A stretch of 5,226 bases of DNA, from assembly GCA_016763495.1 (NCBI GenBank), contig JAESTR010000179.1, forward strand, positions 1-5,226. Direction: 5' to 3'. Below are positions 1-5,226 of the stretch, in pieces. Made by a program: the position numbers and the translations under genes. Each line of letters starts with the position of its first letter. Position 1 is the stretch's first letter. The notes beneath the pieces were generated by a model. That model made no database searches, had not been told where the DNA came from, and saw nothing but the letters and a program-made list of their open reading frames with translations. The stretch is from Kordiimonadaceae bacterium. GTDB taxonomy: Bacteria; Pseudomonadota; Alphaproteobacteria; Sphingomonadales; Kordiimonadaceae.

Positions 1-990
1 AATGCCATTTTCTGTTCGAAGATCTTGGTGCTGGCGATTATAATTTTCGTTGGTTTCCATGATACGCACTGCAGGCCAGCCCGCCTCGTTGAAAGGCCGG
101 TGGTGTCCACCTCTACCAAACCGGTCCAACCGGTAAATCATCATGACATCAAGGTTTGGGATATAGGCATCTGCAAGCCGGTCCACCAGCCGCGCTATGT
201 TCCGGCTAGGGCTATCAACCTCGCCGCCACTATAGCGACGCTGACGCGCTTCCTTTTCAGTCTCCAGATAGCGCGTGCCTTCTGAAAACACCCTTGCTGT
301 TGTGTTATTGATAACACCGTTGATGCCTTTGATATTACCTATCATGTCATTGTTGATAACACCCATCATGCGCCAGCCTTTTTCCCGCGCATAGTCAGCG
401 AGGATTTTACCGCCATATAGGCCCTGCTCTTCGCCTGAGAGCCCAGCGTAAATAATCGTGCCCGGAAACTTGGTCTGGCACAGCACACGTGCTGCCTCAA
501 TAGTACCCGCCATACCAGATGCATTGTCATTCGCGCCCAGCGCATCGCCTACACCGTCAAGCGGGTCACTGATGCGGCTATCAATATCACCTGACATTAT
601 CACCACGCGGTTAGGGTCTAATATGCCGCGCTGAACGGCGATGACATTCACAATCTCCGTAGGCTCAGGAATGCGTTCTCCCTGCGCCATACCGGACACC
701 GTGTACACGTCCAAGTCGGCCACACAGCCTTCAGATATGCGTTTAAATTCGGCCTCTATCCAGCGGCGAACCGCGCCTATACCGCGTGTATCTGATTTTG
801 TATCAGACAAAGTGTGGCGCGTACCAAAGCCAGCTAGTTTGCGTATATCCGTCTCAATGCGGTCAGCAGATACCTGTTTCACAAAGCCATGCAGCCGCTG
901 CACTTCCTGCGGTGGGTCGATATGATGGTCAGCTAATACCGCACCTGCCGTCATCATTGTTATAGCTGCACACACACTGATTTTTATCAT
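1..990 (-). CDS. Secreted M28-family zinc metallopeptidase (C-terminus beyond left edge)
   Basis: This is an open reading frame of 330 codons read leftwards from ATG at 990-988, with no stop before the left edge, so the gene is partial at its 3' end. The start follows GGAGAG with 7 nt spacing. Residues 1-20 form a Sec signal peptide (MIKIS, hydrophobic core, VLA/DHH), so the enzyme is exported. M28-type motifs follow in order: SGDIDSR (134-139, position of the first metal ligand), GANDNASG (bridging Asp155), SGEEQG (Glu187 catalytic base and Glu188 ligand), NNDMIGN (Asp215 ligand) and GGHHRPFNEAG (His297 most likely the last ligand). Family knowledge: M28 enzymes are co-catalytic di-zinc exopeptidases, mostly aminopeptidases. 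The usual His of the first motif (G-H-x-D) is Asp135 here. The substrate cannot be read from the sequence. An M20-type hydrolase is less likely given the motif order. Confidence 0.9.
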   Translation of the reverse strand, partial: MIKISVCAAITMMTAGAVLADHHIDPPQEVQRLHGFVKQVSADRIETDIRKLAGFGTRHTLSDTKSDTRGIGAVRRWIEAEFKRISEGCVADLDVYTVSGMAQGERIPEPTEIVNVIAVQRGILDPNRVVIMSGDIDSRISDPLDGVGDALGANDNASGMAGTIEAARVLCQTKFPGTIIYAGLSGEEQGLYGGKILADYAREKGWRMMGVINNDMIGNIKGINGVINNTTARVFSEGTRYLETEKEARQRRYSGGEVDSPSRNIARLVDRLADAYIPNLDVMMIYRLDRFGRGGHHRPFNEAGWPAVRIMETNENYNRQHQDLRTENGI

Positions 991-997
991 GACATAT

Positions 998-1003
998 CTC
1001 TCC
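998..1003 (-). promoter_or_regulatory. Ribosome binding site of the M28 peptidase gene
   Basis: On the minus strand GGAGAG lies 7 nt before the ATG at 990. It fixes the start that opens directly into the signal peptide. Confidence 0.75.
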
Positions 1004-1052
1004 CAATTCCACTGAACGAACACCCTAGCAGGCCGCAATGCGACACTGAAAT

Positions 1053-1081
1053 ACTATATGTCATGGTCACTTAAATGTTAA
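1053..1081 (-). promoter_or_regulatory. Sigma70-type promoter for the M28 peptidase gene
   Basis: Reading leftwards, the -35 box TTAACA (1081-1076) is followed by exactly 17 bp and the -10 box TATAGT (1058-1053). Each hexamer matches consensus at 5 of 6 positions. Transcription would begin near 1046, giving a 5' leader of about 55 nt that includes the GGAGAG ribosome binding site. The assignment is by pattern only. Confidence 0.65.
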
Positions 1082-1334
1082 CTGGCCCCCAAGATCGAAT
1101 ATGCTCGGTAAATATACTACGGATGTGCGGCATCATCACCAGTGGTGCATGGCTACAGCGTCTCTGTAAACCAAAGAGATATCACTGAATTTTGTTCATC
1201 TTTCCCCAACATAAACAGAGACATTTGAAACAATCTGTCTTAAGGCTAGAGGCGGACAGCTCAAGAGGGGATATTTGGGCATAATCACAAACGAATTTGG
1301 ACAGGGTATTTCAAAAACTGATCCATAAACGTAT

Positions 1335-1339
1335 GGGGA
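1335..1339 (+). promoter_or_regulatory. Ribosome binding site that sets the M1 peptidase start
   Basis: GGGGA lies 5 nt before ATG 1345. It supports that start over ATG 1333, which overlaps the site, and over the in-frame TTG at 1297. Either alternative would put extra polar residues in front of the signal peptide. Confidence 0.6.
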
Positions 1340-1344
1340 CAACC

Positions 1345-3816
1345 ATGATCAAGAATTTACTAATCGGGAGCCTTGCAATTTTAGTCGCTACGTCGTCGAC
1401 TTATGCAGGAGCCATCAAGCAAACTAAGGGCAGTTTTGAAGATAAATTTCGCCAATTAGACGAATCTTTACCTACCCCGAATGTCTACCGCACTGCAGGT
1501 GGTGAGCCCGGCTATGCCTATTGGCAACAGACTGTTGATTATAAAATCAAAGTTACTCTTGATGAAGCAAAGCGCCGCCTTAATGGCTCAGAAACCATTA
1601 AATATACCAACAATTCACCAGACACGTTGAAGTTCTTGTGGTTCCAGCTGGATCAAAATGTTTTCAAAAATGACTCGATCGCTGAAACAACCCGCACCTT
1701 TGGCGGCAAGGCCCCAAAGTCCGCACGCGGTTCAGACCCAGCACGCCTTAGCCTTGGCCAATTGCGCCGCCACCAATCAATGGCAGACAATGAATACGGC
1801 TACCAGCTAACATCTGTAACGAACGGCAAAGGCAAGGACCTTAAATATACGATCGTTGGCACCATGATGCGTGTTGACTTGCCTAAGCCACTAAAGCCGG
1901 GCGCATCCACTAGCATTGGCATTTCATTCGGCTTTAATTTTGTTGAAGAAAACGCCATGCGCGCCCGCTCTGGGTACGAGCATTTTCCAAAAGATGCCCG
2001 TGAAGGCGGCAATGACATTTTCCTTGCCGCACAGTGGTTCCCGCGCCTTTCAGCCTATAGCGATTATGAAAGCTGGCACAATAAAGAGTTCCTCGGCACT
2101 GGTGAGTTTACGCTAGAGTTTGGCGACTATGATGTTGAGATCACTGTGCCAGCCGACCATATTGTTGGCTCAACTGGTGAGCTTAAAAATGCGAGTAAAG
2201 TTCTGACATCAGAGCAGCGTAAACGCCTCAAAGAAGCCAGAACAGCCAAACGCCCTATCTTTATCGTGACTGAAGAAGAAGCGCTTGAGAACGAAAAGGA
2301 AGGCACTGACAAAACCAAGACTTGGCGCTTCACTGCCGACAACGTGCGTGACTTCGCGTGGGGTTCTTCTCGCAAATTCATATGGGATGCTAAAGGCTAC
2401 CAGCAGGGCGGCACCACTCAGCCGTTCGTGATGGCTATGTCTTTCTACCCAAAAGAAGGTGGCGACTTGTGGAAAAAATACTCCACTGAATCGGTTGTGC
2501 ACACGCTTGAAGTATACTCGCGCTTTTCCTTTGATTACCCGTACCCCACTGCCCAGTCAGTAAACGGCCCTGTTGGCGGCATGGAATATCCCATGATCAC
2601 TTTCAATGGCCCGCGTACCAAACTACAGGATGACGGCAGCCGTACTTATACCCAAGCTGAAAAACGCTTCTTGATCGGTGTTGTCATCCACGAAGTTGGC
2701 CACACATACTTCCCGATGATCGTTAACTCTGACGAGCGTCAGTGGACATGGATTGACGAAGGTATCAACAGCTTCCTTGACGGCATTGCTGGCCGTGAAT
2801 GGGACCCGGAAATGCCTTGGGGTGTAGAAGCACGCGATGTTGTGGATTACATGAAATCCCAAAATCAAGTGCCTATCATGACACAGTCTGACAGTGTTTT
2901 GCGCCTTGGCCCCAACGCTTATACAAAACCAGCTGTTGCGCTTAACATTCTGCGCGAAACCATCCTTGGTCGTGAATTATTTGATTTCGCTTTCAAAGAA
3001 TTTTCACAACGCTGGATGTTCAAGCGCCCAACACCGGCTGATTTCTTCCGCACGATGGAAGAAGCGTCTGGTGTGGACCTAGACTGGTTCTGGCGTGGCT
3101 GGTTCTATACAACGGACCATGTTGATATCTCGCTTGATAAAATCTACATGCTCAACATCAACAGCAATGACCCGGATATTGATTTCAGCCGGGAACGCGC
3201 AGAAGCCAAGAACGAACCTGCCTCCTTGTTTGTGGAACGCAATAAAGCAGAAGGCCGGAAAACTTGGCGTGAGCTAAACGGCGATGTAACCGACTTTTAT
3301 GACGATAATGACCGGTTCACTGTTACAAACAAAGAGCGTAATTCATACAAAAGCTTCCTTGATGGCCTTGATGATTGGGAACGCCGCGTTTTTGATCGCG
3401 CTGTGGCAGAGGACAAAAACTATTATGTTCTCGAGTTTTCCAACAAAGGCGGCTTGGTGATGCCTATCATCCTTGGCCTGACATATACTGATGGCACAAC
3501 GGAACGCAGGTATATTCCTGCTGAAATTTGGCGTAAAAATGCACGCAATGTGAAAAAACTTATTGTGCTGGATAAAGGCAAAGAGCTTGCTTCTGTGGTG
3601 GTAGACCCGCAGTGGGAAACAGCTGATGTGGATACGGAAAACAACCATTATCCGCGCCGTATGATCCCCTCACGTATTGAAGCGTTCAAGCAAAAACCTA
3701 GCAGCGCCAAAGTCCGCCGCGATATCATGCAGGATATTAAAACCAAGATTAAAACGGACGATAAAAAAGACGATGATAAGAACGCTGACAAGGATACAGG
3801 GGATAAACCTGAGTGA
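1345..3816 (+). CDS. Secreted M1-family metallopeptidase (gluzincin aminopeptidase)
   Basis: The protein has 823 residues from ATG 1345, chosen for its GGGGA site and because the signal peptide then begins at residue 1 (MIKNLL, hydrophobic core, cleavage near TYA/G at 21). Zinc motif: HEVGH (449-453) with the third ligand Glu472 in WIDEG, i.e. HEXXH-X18-E. GGMEYP (411-416) corresponds to the M1 exopeptidase motif GxMEN, and Tyr526 (NAYTKPAVAL) is the likely transition-state Tyr. The N-terminal beta-rich domain runs to about 340 and includes a highly charged insert at 284-326. The catalytic domain ends near 591 (DWFWRGWFYTTDHVDI). A beta-rich C-terminal domain with VDPQWETADVDTENN follows, then a Lys/Asp-rich tail (795-823). 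It should act outside the cytoplasmic membrane on peptide N-termini; the substrate is unknown. It is larger than the compact M1 enzymes of about 600 residues. The downstream gene overlaps its stop codon. Confidence 0.93.
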   Translation: MIKNLLIGSLAILVATSSTYAGAIKQTKGSFEDKFRQLDESLPTPNVYRTAGGEPGYAYWQQTVDYKIKVTLDEAKRRLNGSETIKYTNNSPDTLKFLWFQLDQNVFKNDSIAETTRTFGGKAPKSARGSDPARLSLGQLRRHQSMADNEYGYQLTSVTNGKGKDLKYTIVGTMMRVDLPKPLKPGASTSIGISFGFNFVEENAMRARSGYEHFPKDAREGGNDIFLAAQWFPRLSAYSDYESWHNKEFLGTGEFTLEFGDYDVEITVPADHIVGSTGELKNASKVLTSEQRKRLKEARTAKRPIFIVTEEEALENEKEGTDKTKTWRFTADNVRDFAWGSSRKFIWDAKGYQQGGTTQPFVMAMSFYPKEGGDLWKKYSTESVVHTLEVYSRFSFDYPYPTAQSVNGPVGGMEYPMITFNGPRTKLQDDGSRTYTQAEKRFLIGVVIHEVGHTYFPMIVNSDERQWTWIDEGINSFLDGIAGREWDPEMPWGVEARDVVDYMKSQNQVPIMTQSDSVLRLGPNAYTKPAVALNILRETILGRELFDFAFKEFSQRWMFKRPTPADFFRTMEEASGVDLDWFWRGWFYTTDHVDISLDKIYMLNINSNDPDIDFSRERAEAKNEPASLFVERNKAEGRKTWRELNGDVTDFYDDNDRFTVTNKERNSYKSFLDGLDDWERRVFDRAVAEDKNYYVLEFSNKGGLVMPIILGLTYTDGTTERRYIPAEIWRKNARNVKKLIVLDKGKELASVVVDPQWETADVDTENNHYPRRMIPSRIEAFKQKPSSAKVRRDIMQDIKTKIKTDDKKDDDKNADKDTGDKPE

Positions 3817-4325
3817 CCCGCACCGCGCTTTTTGCTTTAATAACAATCTTAGTGGGGGCGGCTTCTGCCCCCCTTTATGCCCATGCCCAAAAGGCAGCGA
3901 TCACACGCGTATTATTTAATGCGCAGACGCAAAACCTTGAAGTGATGCACCGGTTTTTACTGCATGACGCAGAGCACGCAGTGAAGAAAATTTTCGGTAA
4001 TGATGCTGATATCATTGCATCAGAAAACAGCCGTCAGCAGTTTGCCGACTATGTTCGAAGTAGTTTTTCGATCCAAAACGCCGAAGGAACGTCTCTCAAT
4101 TTCAAGTCTGTTGGGCATGAGTTAGACGGTAAATTTATTTGGGTGTATCAAGAGATATCCATCCCAGACACCAAAGCGCTAACGATCAAACACAATAGCT
4201 TGCGCGAGTTATGGCCTGAGCAGATAAATATGGTCAACATCGAAGGCAAAACCGGCCTCAAAACCGCTACGTTCACAGGCTCCACAGAACTGATCACCAT
4301 CACACTGGATGACGTTCACCACTAG
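3813..4325 (+). CDS. Small secreted DUF6702-like protein, coupled to the M1 peptidase
   Basis: The protein has 170 residues and a GTG start overlapping the M1 stop codon in GTGA (3813-3816). AGGGGA lies about 10 nt upstream, inside the M1 gene. No in-frame ATG occurs until residue 45, so GTG is the credible start. Residues 1-25 form a signal peptide (hydrophobic core, then YAHA/QK; ASA at 17-19 is an alternative site), so it is exported like its neighbour. The mature protein has the pattern I associate with DUF6702: a strand, then LEVMHRFLLHDAEHAV (42-57), a middle section, and a beta-rich second half (GHELDGKFIWVYQE). No catalytic motif is visible. Several His and Asp residues in 46-55 could bind metal, but this is speculation. 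The overlap implies translational coupling and a shared task with the M1 enzyme, perhaps as partner or folding factor. The family call rests on memory of the pattern, not a search. Confidence 0.75.
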   Translation: MTRTALFALITILVGAASAPLYAHAQKAAITRVLFNAQTQNLEVMHRFLLHDAEHAVKKIFGNDADIIASENSRQQFADYVRSSFSIQNAEGTSLNFKSVGHELDGKFIWVYQEISIPDTKALTIKHNSLRELWPEQINMVNIEGKTGLKTATFTGSTELITITLDDVHH

Positions 4326-4346
4326 CTCTGATTACAAGGCTTCGCG

Positions 4347-4955
4347 TTACCGATACGGTGTTTCATTCAATATTGAAACAGCTATTATTCGGCTATTACA
4401 GCCCCGTGGTTTAGTCACTTGCACCAGAGCACCAACAATCGCTAAATAGCCCTCACCTTGCGCCACTTGTAATAGCTGATCATCACAGTGCACTTCAATT
4501 GGGTCTGACGCCTCTAACACATATATAAACACCTGAAAATTCTCGCCGCCAAACTTTACCGCGTTACTGCCTAAATCCTGCACTTCGACATCAGCCGAGC
4601 ACACACCCCGATCCGTCATCACATTGAAGTTTTTGACAGCCCCCTCACGCAACAAGCCAGTTAACTCCAGGTCGCCGGAAAACATAGTTGGCATCAACGG
4701 GGTGCATGCCACTGTAAAATTTTCTGGCCCCTTCAAAGTAAGGCCGTGCCCACTGATCACTGTGAGCGTGCGATCAATGCCGGGGAAAGTAGAAAACGGA
4801 CCGTCTTCAACCATATCTGCAATGCTAATACGCCAGCTAAAGGCAGCGGTTTGCTCTGTATCCTTGTGCGGACAGGTCACTAATTCCGTGGTAGTGCCTT
4901 TGCCATTTTTCCACGGCATAGACACATAGTCAGCTGATGTTAGGTGTTTACCCAA
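4347..4955 (-). CDS. HutD/Ves-family cupin protein
   Basis: The protein has 202 residues and shows the family signatures in order: MPWKNGKGTTTE (13-24), FSWRISIADMVEDGPFSTFPGIDRTL (39-64) and FNVMTDRG (110-117). Length and motif placement fit the HutD/Ves family, which has a double-stranded beta-helix (bicupin) fold, is cytoplasmic and has no proven enzymatic reaction. In pseudomonads hutD lies in histidine-utilisation operons and has been proposed to moderate their activity; E. coli Ves is a homologue. The start is TTG (4955-4953), supported by AGGA 5 nt upstream and by the short N-terminal lead normal for the family; the next Met (13) already lies in the conserved block. It begins 7 bases after the bioA stop, so the two are probably co-transcribed. 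No hut gene is visible, so a histidine role should not be assumed. I give no symbol for that reason. Confidence 0.88.
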   Translation of the reverse strand: MGKHLTSADYVSMPWKNGKGTTTELVTCPHKDTEQTAAFSWRISIADMVEDGPFSTFPGIDRTLTVISGHGLTLKGPENFTVACTPLMPTMFSGDLELTGLLREGAVKNFNVMTDRGVCSADVEVQDLGSNAVKFGGENFQVFIYVLEASDPIEVHCDDQLLQVAQGEGYLAIVGALVQVTKPRGCNSRIIAVSILNETPYR

Positions 4956-4960
4956 AAGGG

Positions 4961-4964
4961 TCCT
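4961..4964 (-). promoter_or_regulatory. Ribosome binding site that sets the TTG start of the HutD-like gene
   Basis: On the minus strand AGGA shares its first two bases with the bioA TAG stop (4965-4963) and lies 5 nt before TTG 4955. The arrangement favours translational coupling, with ribosomes finishing bioA reaching the next start at once. Confidence 0.55.
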
Positions 4965-5226
4965 AAACCGCGTTTGTTAAAACGGTAACGATCGCGGTTG
5001 TTAGCAAACGAAGATCTTCTTCTTCAATAATCAACGGCGGTGTTAGGTACACAATATTACCAAACGGTCTGATCCATACACCCGCTTCGACGAATAGCGG
5101 CTTGAGCGCCTCTAGGTCTACGCCATCATCCAGCTGCACAACACCGATCGCGCCTAAAGTACGTACTTCTTTCACTAGTGGTAAGTCAGCGCACGGTGCG
5201 AGCTCACGTGCCATCTGGGCCTCTAT
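4963..5226 (-). CDS. bioA: BioA, adenosylmethionine-8-amino-7-oxononanoate aminotransferase (C-terminal 87 residues)
   Basis: The reading frame is open from the right edge to TAG at 4965-4963. The Met codon at 5214 is internal: the residues before it (IEAQ) continue the BioA pattern IEAQ-x-A-x-x-LAP. The sequence VRTLGAIGVVQL, then FVEAGVWIRPFGNIVYLTPP and EEEDL, is the C-terminal domain of this fold-type I PLP aminotransferase. It makes 7,8-diaminopelargonate from 8-amino-7-oxononanoate with S-adenosylmethionine as amino donor, in the cytoplasmic biotin pathway. The Arg of WIRPFG corresponds, by its distance from the C-terminus, to the substrate-carboxylate Arg391 of E. coli BioA. The PLP lysine lies outside the window. 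The HutD-like gene follows after 7 bases. Related class III aminotransferases are possible, but the GVWIRPFG block is typical of BioA. Confidence 0.9.
   Translation of the reverse strand: MEAQMARELAPCADLPLVKEVRTLGAIGVVQLDDGVDLEALKPLFVEAGVWIRPFGNIVYLTPPLIIEEEDLRLLTTAIVTVLTNAV

Larger units (their letters stand above)
991..1344. other. Divergent intergenic region between the two peptidase genes
   Basis: These 354 bases separate the M28 start from the M1 start and hold the promoters of both genes. The leftward promoter is clear (1081-1053). For the rightward gene I find only isolated -10-like hexamers, TATACT at 1113-1118 and CATAAT at 1280-1285, neither with an acceptable -35 box about 17 bp upstream. 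A short inverted repeat, CACCA-G-TGGTG, lies at 1137-1147, roughly mid-region. I see no convincing protein-coding gene, RNA gene or terminator here. Confidence 0.6.

Noticed and set aside
641..925. Plus-strand 94-codon reading frame opposite the M28 gene, and a similar one at 25-285
   Set aside because: Both lie antisense to the well-supported M28 coding region, whose family motifs span these stretches. Their products show no recognisable features.
1123..1188. A 21-codon reading frame starting MCGIITSG, recalling the N-terminus of class II glutamine amidotransferases
   Set aside because: Only the first four residues match. The frame stops at 1186-1188, no amidotransferase sequence follows, and no ribosome binding site precedes the ATG. 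A chance match is the simplest reading.
1225..1253. TTGAAA at 1225-1230 as the -35 box of an M1 promoter
   Set aside because: The sequence 17 bp downstream is AGAGGC, which does not resemble a -10 box, and other spacings are no better.
1297..1344. Upstream extension of the M1 gene from TTG 1297 or ATG 1333
   Set aside because: The extra residues (DRVFQKLIHKR and so on) would precede an otherwise normal signal peptide. GGGGA is placed for ATG 1345 and overlaps ATG 1333.
4360..4379. Inverted repeat GTTTCA-8 nt-TGAAAC as a terminator between the convergent genes
   Set aside because: It lies inside the HutD-like coding region, is AT-rich with a short stem, and lacks a following T-run on either strand. 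I see no supported terminator in the 21-bp gap either.
4624..4929. Plus-strand 101-codon reading frame opposite the HutD-like gene
   Set aside because: It is a shadow of a gene with clear HutD motifs on the other strand, and the predicted product has no recognisable features.

Overview
The window looks like ordinary chromosomal DNA of a Gram-negative bacterium, most likely a proteobacterium. A Kordiimonadales-like or other alphaproteobacterial origin is a guess from gene flavour only. Supporting signs are three proteins with Sec-type signal peptides, a BioA C-terminus of proteobacterial type, a HutD/Ves protein and mid-range base composition. I see no rRNA, tRNA, CRISPR array, insertion sequence or phage gene.

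Layout: (1) Bases 1-990, minus strand, carry the first 330 residues of a secreted M28-family zinc peptidase; its C-terminus lies beyond the left edge. (2) Bases 991-1344 are a divergent intergenic region. It holds a strong sigma70-like promoter (TTAACA-17 bp-TATAGT) reading left into the M28 gene, and no convincing promoter for the rightward gene. (3) Bases 1345-4325, plus strand, form a two-gene unit: a large secreted M1-family (gluzincin) metallopeptidase, then a small secreted DUF6702-like protein whose GTG start overlaps the M1 stop codon by four bases. (4) From the right edge, minus strand, come the last 87 residues of BioA (biotin synthesis) and, seven bases on, a HutD/Ves-family cupin protein with a TTG start. 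The two convergent units are separated by only 21 bases.

The left part is a divergent pair of exported zinc peptidases, one with a tightly coupled small exported partner, which suggests a role in peptide breakdown or envelope processing. The right part is the end of a biotin-biosynthesis operon with a HutD-like passenger. Nothing here is clearly a new system. The points most worth following are the coupled M1/DUF6702 pair, the HutD homologue placed with bioA rather than with hut genes, and an Asp in place of the usual first metal-binding His in the M28 peptidase.
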